From contig NZ_LR733413.1 of assembly GCF_902506345.1 (NCBI RefSeq), forward strand, positions 1,590,569 to 1,654,568: a DNA stretch of 64,000 nt, read 5' to 3'. Each line of letters opens with the position of its first letter. Positions within the stretch are counted from its first letter, which is position 1. The notes beneath the pieces were generated by a model. The model was not told where the DNA came from, did no database searches, and worked only from the letters and a program-made list of their open reading frames with translations. The stretch is from Flavobacterium sp. 9R. Its GTDB lineage: Bacteria > Bacteroidota > Bacteroidia > Flavobacteriales > Flavobacteriaceae. The position numbers were made by a program, and so were the translations under genes. Positions 43,420-52,317 of the stretch are shown here, in pieces.

Positions 43420-44262
43420 TTAGAATACTCTGTATAAGTTAAATCCGAAAAAGAAATTTCCTTTACCCCATTCGCCAGATGCATTGGTCAGATACCCGCT
43501 TTCGCTCATGGCTTGAGAATTGGTAAATATGAGTTGGAAAACATGTCCTCCTGTTTCTACATCAAGCCCTACTGATAATGGGTTTGTATAAAATTTAGGC
43601 TTGTCAAAATTGTGCATGTATTCTAGATTGACAGATAATCTCTTGGTGATTTTATAGCGTCCACCTCCTCCAAAAGAAAACTGATTGTCTCTTTCTATGT
43701 CGGGATTGTAAAGATTTTTGTGTATAAATGATGGAACCAATTCTAATGACAGTTTTTCATTCACTTTTCTAGATATCAATAGCTGCTGAACATAAGCTAT
43801 GCGATGCTTAAATTCTAAGCCAGGATATTGTTTTTTTTCTAAAAACGTATTGATATCTGCAACGGAGTACCCTACAATGTCTAGTGGGAAATCATTTCCT
43901 TGTCTCGCTATTCGGTACTTTACTCCCGTTTCATACATTTTGTTTAACGTATGTCGAGAAAGATTCACGGATAGCCAATCGGTAATTCCATAAATACCTC
44001 CAAGTTTTGTAGTGGCATTATCTAGACCAAAAAAACTATCCAAACCATCTTCAACAGAACCAAAACGATGAGATACCACAAAATAAAATTCTTTTTTGGC
44101 AGGCATTTTTGTCGTCTGTAAAGTTACCAGTTGCAGTGCTTTAAAAGTAGCGGTACTATAATTCTCAGTGGTTTGATTCGTATCAAGACTGTTTAGTAAA
44201 TCGTCCTGTGAATAGGCTATAGTAGCCAAAAAAAGACAGGCGGAAATTAAAATTTTCTTCAT
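43420..44262 (-). CDS. DUF5777 family beta-barrel protein
   Basis: 280 residues, signal peptide MKKILISACLFLATIAYSQ then DDLLNSL. The mature part has FYFVVSHRFGSVEDGLDSFF and GITDWLSVNLSRHTLN, the N-terminal signature of the DUF5777 family, and alternating strands up to GNFFFGFNLYRVF with a terminal aromatic, typical of an outer membrane barrel. Function unknown. It lies 17 nt after the OB-fold gene and 23 nt before the cytochrome gene, suggesting an operon. Confidence 0.85.
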   Translation of the reverse strand: MKKILISACLFLATIAYSQDDLLNSLDTNQTTENYSTATFKALQLVTLQTTKMPAKKEFYFVVSHRFGSVEDGLDSFFGLDNATTKLGGIYGITDWLSVNLSRHTLNKMYETGVKYRIARQGNDFPLDIVGYSVADINTFLEKKQYPGLEFKHRIAYVQQLLISRKVNEKLSLELVPSFIHKNLYNPDIERDNQFSFGGGGRYKITKRLSVNLEYMHNFDKPKFYTNPLSVGLDVETGGHVFQLIFTNSQAMSESGYLTNASGEWGKGNFFFGFNLYRVF

Positions 44263-44279
44263 AAATGGATTAATTTGTT

Positions 44280-44684
44280 TTATTTATTAATGATACATTG
44301 GTCGAGTTTGACTTCTTGAAATAGTTCGTCATAACCAATACATTTGCCTTTAATGCTTAGGTGACTATTCAAAAGTTTGTTTCTTTTCTTTTGAATGAAA
44401 AGGCAAAAAACAGTGTTGTCGAGAACCACTACAGAATCCGTTTCTTTGGTCACTTTTCCAGTTACTTCAATAGTTTTATTTAGATACAGTGCATCTGATT
44501 TTTCTTGATTTGAATTATAAGCATTCATCAAATTTGTCGCAGATGTGCTTAGTGTTGGTTTTTCCGATTCTATATTGCGTGCTTCTTTGAATAGAAAACC
44601 ATAATAAAAATAACTACCTGCAGAAGCCAATAGTAGTAAAGCCACAATTACAGTTGTTGTTTTTTTCCTTTTCATATTTTTCAT
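44280..44684 (-). CDS. OB-fold (tRNA_anti-like) membrane-anchored protein
   Basis: 134 residues. One N-terminal helix (TVIVALLLLASAGSYFYYGF) anchors an OB-fold domain with ALYLNKTIEVTGKVTKETDS and FCLFIQKKRNK, the pattern of the tRNA_anti-like family. Such proteins occur beside respiratory or cytochrome genes but I know no tested role. It is the first gene after the TonB receptor on this strand (a terminator-like stem lies between), followed by DUF5777. Confidence 0.75.
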   Translation of the reverse strand: MKNMKRKKTTTVIVALLLLASAGSYFYYGFLFKEARNIESEKPTLSTSATNLMNAYNSNQEKSDALYLNKTIEVTGKVTKETDSVVVLDNTVFCLFIQKKRNKLLNSHLSIKGKCIGYDELFQEVKLDQCIINK

Positions 44685-44770
44685 TGGAAATGATTCAATA
44701 CTAAAACAGCTAGATCAAGGATTACCCTACCTAAATAATTGCTATTTTTAGAAAAAAAATAAAAAGAAGG

Positions 44771-44792
44771 ACAAGGCTCTTTGTAAAAACCT
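44771..44792 (-). terminator. possible terminator after the TonB receptor gene
   Basis: ACAAGG / CCTTGT stem followed on the minus strand by a T-rich tail. A modest stem, so read-through toward the OB-fold gene is possible. Confidence 0.5.
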
Positions 44793-44805
44793 TGTTAAGA
44801 AAGCT

Positions 44806-47337
44806 TTATAGTGAAACTCTAAAGCTTATGTTTGGTGTTCTTCGAAGTGAAAAAGTTGCTACTTCCTCTATAGCGTTTGATAAAGAGCTAATTCTATAGT
44901 ACTCGTTAATCTCATTTTTTCTGTTCAAGATGTTTAAGATGGATATTCCTAATTTATATTGAACTCCATTTACAGTCATCCACTTGTAAGTAGCGGAAAG
45001 ATTAACTTGTGAAAAAACATTTACATTGGTATTGTTGGGTTTATTGTAGTTAATCACGGGATTAGAAGGGTCGATTTGTGAACTAGCTGGAGAGGTTTTT
45101 GGTCTACCTGAAGTCCATTTTGTACCGAGTGCCATTTTGAAATTATTTTTCTCATACATTCCTGCCCACGAAAAGGTATGCATCAACTCAAAGTTGTTTG
45201 GAAAAATAGGGTGTTCGTACTTAGAGAAATCATAGTTGTTATCATTGTATGTATAACTTACCCAAGTAAGGAAGTGATTCATCTTTTTTTGAATCAGAAT
45301 TTCTGTTCCCAAAATTTCATAGTCTCCTGTAGTTCTAATAAATTCTAATTGGTTTTGAAAACCTTGACTTGAAGTCGTAATTCCAGTAACTTTTTTATAA
45401 AAATTCTCTACTTCTAGCAACCAATCATCCTTTTTATAACATAAATTCAACGATACTTGTTTGCTTCTTTGAATAGGAATTGTCTTGTTGTCTGATAGAA
45501 CCCAACGTCTTTTTTCGATGCCGAAATAATCTTTTTGCAAATAAATCATTTGTTGCGAATTCTGGCTTTTTAGCTCAGCCAGGAGTTCTATATTCAGACT
45601 TTTGCTAATGCCGTAGTTGAACTGTAATCGAGGTTCTACTATAAATTTCTTGAATTTTTCGATATAATTCATTCGTGTTCCCGCCTTAGCATATATTCTC
45701 GAAATGGTGTCATTATATATTCCTTCCAAAATCAAAGTATGTGTTCTCAACACTTCCTTGGTTTTACGATAAAAATCTGGATTAGTTACCTGCTCCAAAT
45801 TCGTAACCCCTATTTCGTTGAACTGATAACCATTATTAAGACTAAAATCAGCACTAATGGTATGGTTATTTTCCAAATTTATTCCATTATTTTCCACTGT
45901 ATTTTCCTGAATAACGATTTGATTCCCAGTAGTAGCTTTCTGGTTGGCCAAAAGTTTATAGGAAGAGTTGTAAGCATTAATTTTAGTGGTATTCCAGCTA
46001 TTCCATTCTCTTTTCCAAGATAAATTTCCCCCAAAATTTTGCTGTTGTAACCCGTTGTTTTCTGATTTGTTTAAGTCGTTTGTAGCCGCACTTTGCAACA
46101 CTTTCAAATTGTCTTTTATGGTTATTACATCCAGTATTATTTGGTCTTTGGTTCCTATTTTTTGAGCATATTTAAGTGTTGCATCATAGAAATCAAATTC
46201 TTTATCGCTTTGGTACTTGATATTTTTATTTTTGGAAAAATCAGAGATTGTCGTATTTTGAAATATTTTATTGAAGTATTCTTTAAAGGTAGGAGTTTCT
46301 ATAAAATCAGTAATCGATTTACGTGCAGCAATTTCGATATAACTCTTTTTCGAAAGGTTGTACTTTGCATACATATCAGCATTAATCATATTGATTCCTG
46401 CGCTAAAAGTATTCTTCTCCGCTAGTTGAGGAGTTGAAGAAATAGCTACTACACTAGAAACACTTTCTCCATAAAAAGCAGAACTTCCATTTTTGTATAT
46501 AGCAATGGTATGAGCCAAATTGGGATTAAAAACCGATATTAAACCAAAAAAATGTCCCGTTTGAAACATGCGTATTCCATTCCACAAAAACAAATTTTGG
46601 TCGTGAGTCCCACCGCGCACATTGATGCTTGACACGCTTTCGTCGATACTGTTTACACCTGCAATTTGCTGCATTGTTTGCAATGCATCTGGCTCGATAA
46701 GTCCTGGCAAAATACCAAATTTCTTGGGTTTAATTTCAAATGAACCGTCCTTACTTTTTGAGATTCCCGAAGCTAAAATAGCATTGGTTTTAATCTCTTC
46801 CAGTTCTGTGATATCAGGAGATAGTAGAATTTCCAAACACTTTTTGGGACCTGAATTAGTAGTAACAATTCTTTTTGTTATGTATCCGATATGACTAATC
46901 CAGAGTATGTTTTTCTCAGATTTTTCACCTTCAAAATAACCATTAGCATCCGTTGTAAGCTGGATTTTATCGTTTAAATTGATATTTGCGTTCTCGATAG
47001 GTTTTTTGTCTGCCGAAAAAACGTAGCCACAAATTATACTGGCTTCCTTGTCTTTTTTGTAAATATTAATGAATTGATTTCCTATATTTTCAAAAGACAA
47101 ATTGGTGTTTCTCTCAAGATATTGTAGTTTTTGATTTAGTGAAAGTGATCTTTTAGGGGGATTTAGGTAAAGTCCTATAATATTGTCTTCAGTGTAATTA
47201 AAGCTTACTTTATGTTGTTTTTCAATCTCAAATAAAATTTCCTTAAAAGGCATACTTTTTTCTTTCTCTTGAGCCAAAAGATGTAGGACAAGGAAAAAGA
47301 AAAAAAAGGAAAAATGAAATGATTTGGGGTGCAACAT
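44806..47337 (-). CDS. TonB-dependent receptor with STN domain (FecA-like transducer)
   Basis: 843 residues. Signal peptide (FFFFLVLHLLAQ), an STN signalling domain with FKEILFEIEKQHKVSFNYTE, a carboxypeptidase-D-like domain (ADKKPIENANINLNDKIQL), plug with GGTHDQNLFLWNGIRMFQTGHF, and a barrel ending SFRVSL. The STN domain, the FecR gene directly upstream (zero gap) and the ECF sigma gene identify a cell-surface signalling transporter. The ligand is unknown; iron complex, heme or a glycan are all possible. Confidence 0.92.
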   Translation of the reverse strand: MLHPKSFHFSFFFFFLVLHLLAQEKEKSMPFKEILFEIEKQHKVSFNYTEDNIIGLYLNPPKRSLSLNQKLQYLERNTNLSFENIGNQFINIYKKDKEASIICGYVFSADKKPIENANINLNDKIQLTTDANGYFEGEKSEKNILWISHIGYITKRIVTTNSGPKKCLEILLSPDITELEEIKTNAILASGISKSKDGSFEIKPKKFGILPGLIEPDALQTMQQIAGVNSIDESVSSINVRGGTHDQNLFLWNGIRMFQTGHFFGLISVFNPNLAHTIAIYKNGSSAFYGESVSSVVAISSTPQLAEKNTFSAGINMINADMYAKYNLSKKSYIEIAARKSITDFIETPTFKEYFNKIFQNTTISDFSKNKNIKYQSDKEFDFYDATLKYAQKIGTKDQIILDVITIKDNLKVLQSAATNDLNKSENNGLQQQNFGGNLSWKREWNSWNTTKINAYNSSYKLLANQKATTGNQIVIQENTVENNGINLENNHTISADFSLNNGYQFNEIGVTNLEQVTNPDFYRKTKEVLRTHTLILEGIYNDTISRIYAKAGTRMNYIEKFKKFIVEPRLQFNYGISKSLNIELLAELKSQNSQQMIYLQKDYFGIEKRRWVLSDNKTIPIQRSKQVSLNLCYKKDDWLLEVENFYKKVTGITTSSQGFQNQLEFIRTTGDYEILGTEILIQKKMNHFLTWVSYTYNDNNYDFSKYEHPIFPNNFELMHTFSWAGMYEKNNFKMALGTKWTSGRPKTSPASSQIDPSNPVINYNKPNNTNVNVFSQVNLSATYKWMTVNGVQYKLGISILNILNRKNEINEYYRISSLSNAIEEVATFSLRRTPNISFRVSL

Positions 47338-48237
47338 TTATTTTTCGTCAAAAATTATTGTATTCTTTGAGACTTTTTTCATCTCTAAATTATAGGTTGT
47401 ACTAATGATTTGTAAAGCAACATCTAAATTTTTAGTTGGCAGTTTTCCCGTAAATAGAGACGTGGTATCTTTTGCGTTTACTTCAATCGTGATATTGTAC
47501 TGTCTACGAACTTCGTCTCGCAAGGATTTGATATTTTCCTTATAAAAAGCGATTTGATTATCCATCCATTCTGGCTTCGATGAAATTGTTCCTCGATTTA
47601 TTTGCTTACCATTTTCAAAAATAATGCTTTGTCCTTGCGTTAACAGCACTTGAATGTTCCCATAATTTACTTTTACACGTCCTTCGTAACAGACAACATC
47701 AAACCTATTTTTTCTAGCTTTTACGTTGAATTGCGTTCCTAAAACCGATACTTTCCCTAGGTTGGTCTGCACTTCAAAACGTTTTCCTTTGGCTACTTTG
47801 AAATAAGCTTCTCCGTTTAGTTCAAGATGTCTGTTGCTGTCCCAATTCCATTTTTTAAAGTGTATTTCAGAACCCGAATTCAGCACCACTTCGGAATTAT
47901 CCGGTAATAAAAAAGTGTTTTTTTCACCAAAGTTTGCCGTTTGTGTTTGTTGTACAAAATTTTGGATAGCGAACGTAATTCCAAGAGCCAAAACAAGGAT
48001 TGCCGCTGCTTGAAAGAACCATTTTTTGTATAAAGGAACTACTTTTGTAACCGTTTTTTTCTGCTTTAGAATATTCGCAAGCATCGGATTTTCATCCCAA
48101 TCCTCTACTTCTAAATATGCAGTATAGTTCTTAATCTTTTGGTATTTTTCAAAATCGGGACTTGCTTCAAATGCTACTAATTCATCCTCTGACAAATCAT
48201 CGTTGAGCCATTTCGCTAGTAAGTGATTTTCTTTCAT
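47338..48237 (-). CDS. FecR family anti-sigma regulator
   Basis: 299 residues. A short cytoplasmic N-terminal part (LAKWLNDDLSEDELVAFEAS), one helix (FFQAAAILVLALGITFAI), then the periplasmic FecR domain with FLLPDNSEVVLNSGSEIHFK, LNGEAYFKVAKGKRFEVQTN and VLGTQFNVKA, and a C-terminal secretin/TonB-like domain that meets the receptor STN domain. It transmits the state of the receptor to the sigma factor. Its stop codon abuts the receptor start; the sigma gene is 49 nt upstream. Confidence 0.94.
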   Translation of the reverse strand: MKENHLLAKWLNDDLSEDELVAFEASPDFEKYQKIKNYTAYLEVEDWDENPMLANILKQKKTVTKVVPLYKKWFFQAAAILVLALGITFAIQNFVQQTQTANFGEKNTFLLPDNSEVVLNSGSEIHFKKWNWDSNRHLELNGEAYFKVAKGKRFEVQTNLGKVSVLGTQFNVKARKNRFDVVCYEGRVKVNYGNIQVLLTQGQSIIFENGKQINRGTISSKPEWMDNQIAFYKENIKSLRDEVRRQYNITIEVNAKDTTSLFTGKLPTKNLDVALQIISTTYNLEMKKVSKNTIIFDEK

Positions 48238-48286
48238 TGTACTTTTATTATATGTTTAAACAACTAAAACTCTATTTACCCTACTT

Positions 48287-48802
48287 TTACAAATCAATTT
48301 CTTTGCGTAAACTTAGCAAAGCCAAATGAATACGCTTTTCGACAGCTTTAATGCTAATATTGAGTGCTGATGCAATTTCGCTATATTTCTTTCCATCAAT
48401 ACGGTGCATCAAAAAAGCTACGCGCTGTTTTTCGTTTAAATTTTCAATGGCTTTCAACAGTTTGGTTTGAAATTGTTTTTCCTCCAAAAGATATTCTGGA
48501 CTTTCATTTGTTTTATCTAAACCTGTAAAGTTTTTTTCATATCGCAACACCACTTTTTGATGAGCAATTTCATTAAGACTGCTATTGTTTGCTATCGTAT
48601 AAATATAAGACTTTGCCTTTTCAATCGGTACGGAACCGCAGTTTTGCCAAAGTTTGACAAACGCCTCTTGTGCGATATCTTCTGCCTGTTCTTTGTTGCC
48701 AAATTTGTAAAAAAGAAAATTCCGAAGTGCTTTTATTTGACTTTTGAAAAAAGAGGAAAAGATTATTTCGTCACAAGTGTTTGATTGGTTTGTATTTGGC
48801 AT
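48287..48802 (-). CDS. ECF-type RNA polymerase sigma factor (FecI-like)
   Basis: 171 residues. Region 2 shows FKSQIKALRNFLFYKFGN and AEDIAQEAFVKLWQN; region 4 is an HTH with GKKYSEIASALNISIKAVEK. Regions 1 and 3 are missing, as expected of ECF sigma factors. A TACTTTTG -7 box (48826-48833, minus strand) lies 24 nt upstream of the ATG. It probably drives transcription of the FecR/receptor genes that follow, and perhaps of the redox-type genes beyond. Confidence 0.94.
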   Translation of the reverse strand: MPNTNQSNTCDEIIFSSFFKSQIKALRNFLFYKFGNKEQAEDIAQEAFVKLWQNCGSVPIEKAKSYIYTIANNSSLNEIAHQKVVLRYEKNFTGLDKTNESPEYLLEEKQFQTKLLKAIENLNEKQRVAFLMHRIDGKKYSEIASALNISIKAVEKRIHLALLSLRKEIDL

Positions 48803-48952
48803 TTAGATTTCCTGTTGGTGCTTTGCAAAAGTATTTGTTTTTAGTTTAAGTAGGGTAAAAGTAAAGCTGATTGTTTTATAGTAGCGTAGCTTAGTAGGTG
48901 TTTTTGATTCTTAGTGATTTTAAAAGACAACAAAAATCTTAGCTGCGAATTT

Positions 48953-48987
48953 ATTGAAAAACAGTTTCTTGAAAATCATTACCTTTG
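48953..48987 (+). promoter_or_regulatory. promoter of the lipoprotein gene at 49002
   Basis: TACCTTTG at 48980-48987 with a TTG 23 nt upstream. It lies inside the longest open frame and so excludes the ATG at 48954 as start. Confidence 0.6.
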
Positions 48988-49001
48988 CCAAAATACTATT
49001 T

Positions 49002-50021
49002 ATGTTTTCTTTACAAAAATATTTAGCAGTTATCCCCCTACTCTTCTTGCTTTCTTGCCAAAGCGAAATTGATGAGCAGGACAATAATTTGCAGGGAACC
49101 ATTACACCTGTTTCTCCTCTTACTACCTATTTGCAAAGAATAGCAATGGTCAAAACCGTACACGATAACATTATAGACAAGTCTAATTATTGCACTATAC
49201 AATTTCCCTATACTGTTACAGTAAATAATGCAAAAATAACATTGAATACTATAGCTGATTATCAAAAAGTAGTTGATAATGTTAATGCCAGTACTACTGA
49301 TGACGATATTGTAAAAATAGATTTTCCAGTAAAGATGGTTTATTATAATTACATCGAAAAATTAATCCCTGATGAAACCAATTTTAATTCTTTAATCGAT
49401 TATTGGAATCTTTACCCCGATCTTTTGTCTAAAATCAATGGTCTAAACATCAATTATCCCATAACGATAAATACCTATAACAGTTCTAATCAGTCCGCAA
49501 GTTCTACAACTATTATTAGCGATCAGGTTTTTTTTTATTTTATAAAAAATCTGAGTGCTAGTCAATATATCTCCTTACAATATCCCATTTCGATAGTGGA
49601 TTATAATTATCAACCAAGGACGATTTCCAATAATCAAGAATTCGAAGATGCCATAAAATATGCTATTGATTATTGTCCAGAGAACAATATTGTGTCGCTT
49701 GATTTTGAAGAAGTGCTAACAAAAGGATCTTGGAGCATCCCGTATTTTTTTATTACTTCAGATACTACTTCTATGTATAGCGGTTATTCATTTGTCTTTA
49801 AAAATGATTATACAGTTGTCGCCACAAAAGGTGGTGTTTCTGAAACGGGTCAGTGGAGCATAACTATGTATAGTGGCGTTAAGGCATTACAATTGGATTT
49901 TAGTTCAACATTACTAAGTAAATTGGATAGTAATTGGACATTGTTTGAGTTCAATAATTCTCAAATACGATTACGAAATGTAGGCATCAACTCCACTTAT
50001 CTCTATTTTGAGAAAAAGTAA
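49002..50021 (+). CDS. surface lipoprotein with repeated [FY]P-[VI] domains
   Basis: 339 residues from ATG 49002. Lipoprotein signal MFSLQKYLAVIPLLFLLSC (Cys19). The body shows four repeats of about 60-80 residues, each starting with a Phe/Tyr-Pro pair followed by short strands: FPYTVTVNNAKITL, FPVKMVYYNY, YPITINTYNSSN, YPISIVDYNYQP, with following helices (DYQKVVDNV, EFEDAIKYA). A final beta domain has TGQWSITMYSGVKALQLDFS, reminiscent of lipocalin-like C-terminal parts. Not assigned to a named family. Single gene with its own promoter. Confidence 0.8.
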   Translation: MFSLQKYLAVIPLLFLLSCQSEIDEQDNNLQGTITPVSPLTTYLQRIAMVKTVHDNIIDKSNYCTIQFPYTVTVNNAKITLNTIADYQKVVDNVNASTTDDDIVKIDFPVKMVYYNYIEKLIPDETNFNSLIDYWNLYPDLLSKINGLNINYPITINTYNSSNQSASSTTIISDQVFFYFIKNLSASQYISLQYPISIVDYNYQPRTISNNQEFEDAIKYAIDYCPENNIVSLDFEEVLTKGSWSIPYFFITSDTTSMYSGYSFVFKNDYTVVATKGGVSETGQWSITMYSGVKALQLDFSSTLLSKLDSNWTLFEFNNSQIRLRNVGINSTYLYFEKK

Positions 50022-50506
50022 ATCCAAACAACGATTCTTTGAATGATTTGCAAAAAATACTATAAATTCATTTAGCTATAAAACTTTTAGAGAAAAAGTA
50101 GTTGACAAAACTACAACTTGTCTTTTCTTGTTGGTAGGGATTAAATTCAAAATCAAAAAATCCATATTTTCAAACTAATCCAGTAATACCGCGATTAAAT
50201 ATCATTCACCAATTCAAGTAACAGATGTAAATGCTTTGTTGGTCCTAAATACTATATTTGGTTGTATTTAAATGTAAAATTTAAAGTCAATTTATTGAGG
50301 TCTTATTGCTATTTTCAATTGATTCATAGGTAATTATTCGATTAAAAAATCTACCCTTATTTACTAATATCTTTCATCTTTTAGTTGAGAGCAATAGTTG
50401 TACTGAAGATAATTGGGAAAATAGTTTCATCTTATCCTTTTACAATATTTCAGTAAATTTGAATTTGATTAAGCACACTTCATCTTGTAAAATTGACTAT
50501 TAAATT
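50022..50506. other. long intergenic region upstream of the AraC gene
   Basis: 485 nt, AT-rich, with no coding frame, repeat or RNA gene that I can recognise. Its right end carries a -7 box TAAATTTG (50454-50461) that would start the araC-type gene transcript about 40 nt before its ATG. Confidence 0.5.
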
Positions 50507-51331
50507 ATGCTAAAAGAATTTTCATATAAACAATTCGGAAATATCGAATTCAGCAAAAAAGCTTTGGAAGAAACTACACTTACTTCAATAGCAGACCATA
50601 TAAAAATTCTCTTGATTCCAAAAAATGCTATCATCCAAGTAGATTTTCAAGAATTTAATATGAAAACTGATGCTCTCTTGTTTATTAATCCAAAAGTAAT
50701 TGTAAAACCATGTGAAACAATAAATGGTATATTAATCCATTTCAACAGAGATTTTTATTGCATCGAAATTCACGATCAAGAAGTGGCTTGTGATGGGATT
50801 CTTTACAATAATGTTTTTGAAATTCCTTTTATTAATCTTAATGAGAATCAATCCAAAGATATCCAAAACATTATTCAAGAAATCAAAACGGAGATGAATC
50901 ATGAAGATGCTAACACAGAAGAAATGCTTCGCATCTTATTAAAACTGATCATTCTTAAGTCAACTCGAATTTGGAAAGAGCAACACCAATTAGCAGAGAA
51001 TACCCAACATGCCGATGTACAGTTTTTAAGAAAGTTCAGCAAATTGGTAGAACAAAATTACAAAACACATCATACCGTTGCTGATTATGCAGAACTATTA
51101 TTTGTAACTCCAAAAAACCTCAGCAAAAAAATAGGATTAATTAGTAAAAGTACTCCAAACGATATCATCAAAGACCGAATACTATTAGAAAGCAAACGTC
51201 TTTTAGTTCATACCAAAATGACCGTAAAAGAAATCGCCTATAGCTTAAATTATGATGACGATGCTTATTTTGTGAGGTTTTTTACCAAACAAACCGGTCT
51301 GTCACCAATGGCATTTAGGAAGCAATTTTAA
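50507..51331 (+). CDS. AraC family transcriptional regulator
   Basis: 274 residues. The C-terminal 100 residues are a double helix-turn-helix of the AraC type: TVADYAELLFVTPKNLSKKI and MTVKEIAYSLNYDDDAYFVRFFTKQTGLSPMAFRKQF, the latter being the second HTH signature. The N-terminal part is a cupin-like sensor domain without known ligand residues. Followed at 51435 by a Crp-like regulator and then by alpha/beta hydrolase genes. The target genes are unknown. Confidence 0.92.
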   Translation: MLKEFSYKQFGNIEFSKKALEETTLTSIADHIKILLIPKNAIIQVDFQEFNMKTDALLFINPKVIVKPCETINGILIHFNRDFYCIEIHDQEVACDGILYNNVFEIPFINLNENQSKDIQNIIQEIKTEMNHEDANTEEMLRILLKLIILKSTRIWKEQHQLAENTQHADVQFLRKFSKLVEQNYKTHHTVADYAELLFVTPKNLSKKIGLISKSTPNDIIKDRILLESKRLLVHTKMTVKEIAYSLNYDDDAYFVRFFTKQTGLSPMAFRKQF

Positions 51332-51434
51332 AACTTTATAATGTATTAAAAAGTAAAAGGCCTTTCAGAAAGCACAACAAATATCAGACTTTCATCAACT
51401 TTTTATTTATATTCAATCATTTACTTTACTTCTC

Positions 51435-52010
51435 ATGGAACTATTATTAAACTATATCAGAAAATACTCTTCCTCTTTAGTATCAGAAAATGATTTCGAG
51501 ATTATTAAAAGTTATTTTACTTTTAAAAAGCTAAGAAAAAAACAATATTTCTTACAAGAGGGTCAAGTCTGCAAACATTTTGCATTTATTTTGAAAGGTG
51601 CAATGCGACAATATTACATTGACGAAAAAGGAACTGAGCATTTTGTGCAATTAGGTATAGAAAATTGGTGGATGGGTGACAGAGAAAGTTGGGCAATGCT
51701 CACACCATCGCGTTACACTATTGATGCCTGGGAAGATACTGAAATACTAACTATTTCACATGCAGATGTATTGAAAGTAAGTCAACAATTTCCAGCACTT
51801 ATGGAAATGATGCGGAAAATGGACGAACAAAATACTATTGCCACACAAAAAAGAATAACTTCTACAATTAGCCATACTTCTCAACGCCGCTATACTGATT
51901 TTACTTTGGAATATCCAGATTTTATAAAGCGTTTTCCTCAACATGTAATTGCCTCTTATATTGGAATTACGAAAGACACATTAAGTAGGGTGCGAAACAA
52001 ACGCTCTTAA
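51435..52010 (+). CDS. Crp/Fnr family regulator (cyclic-nucleotide-binding type)
   Basis: 191 residues with a cyclic-nucleotide-binding-like barrel (YFLQEGQVCKHFAFILKGAM, a loop with few conserved phosphate-binding residues) and a short C-terminal helix-turn-helix (HVIASYIGITKDTLSRVRNK). Such short Crp-like proteins of Bacteroidota often regulate neighbouring oxidoreductase or hydrolase genes. The cysteine set of Fnr is lacking, so oxygen sensing by iron-sulfur cluster is unlikely. The promoter of the hydrolase genes downstream is the obvious candidate target. Confidence 0.85.
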   Translation: MELLLNYIRKYSSSLVSENDFEIIKSYFTFKKLRKKQYFLQEGQVCKHFAFILKGAMRQYYIDEKGTEHFVQLGIENWWMGDRESWAMLTPSRYTIDAWEDTEILTISHADVLKVSQQFPALMEMMRKMDEQNTIATQKRITSTISHTSQRRYTDFTLEYPDFIKRFPQHVIASYIGITKDTLSRVRNKRS

Positions 52011-52317
52011 AATAAGCTATAAGCATATAGTTTTTAATTTACGTAGCTATTTATCATCGTTTTCTATCAAATCATTGCTGCATTTTTGTTAAAACAAACA
52101 AAAATGACAATGGTATTATTTGCAAAATCAAATTTTTATGACAGTATAATTTGCAAAATAGTCCTTGTTTTTTCTCTCTTTTCTATTCAAAAAACAACCT
52201 TTTACAAAATTAGTGCAAAAAGTGCAATTCAAGGCGAAAAACGTCCATTGAGTGACGCTGCTATTTGCCGCAACTTTGCCTCATCAAATTATTACTAACA
52301 TTTTAAATATCAAAATT
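52011..52317. promoter_or_regulatory. long leader/promoter region of the first alpha/beta hydrolase gene
   Basis: 307 nt. The end (about 52228-52305) repeats at 53147-53226 in front of the second hydrolase gene. Both copies contain GTGCAAT-CAA, CGTCCATTGA, then 20 nt after TTG the box CAACTTTG and CTC/TTC-CTCAAAT. The CAACTTTG would be a -7 box with one mismatch. An open frame through it is an artefact of the conserved DNA. Confidence 0.5.

Noticed and set aside
45739-46425. Several plus-strand open frames inside the TonB receptor gene
   Set aside because: Shadows of the strongly supported minus-strand receptor; no family match.
52086-52298. Open frame of 70 codons upstream of the first hydrolase, with a C-terminus that recurs before the second
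   Set aside because: The resemblance is explained by the duplicated promoter DNA; the frame lies across the predicted promoter.
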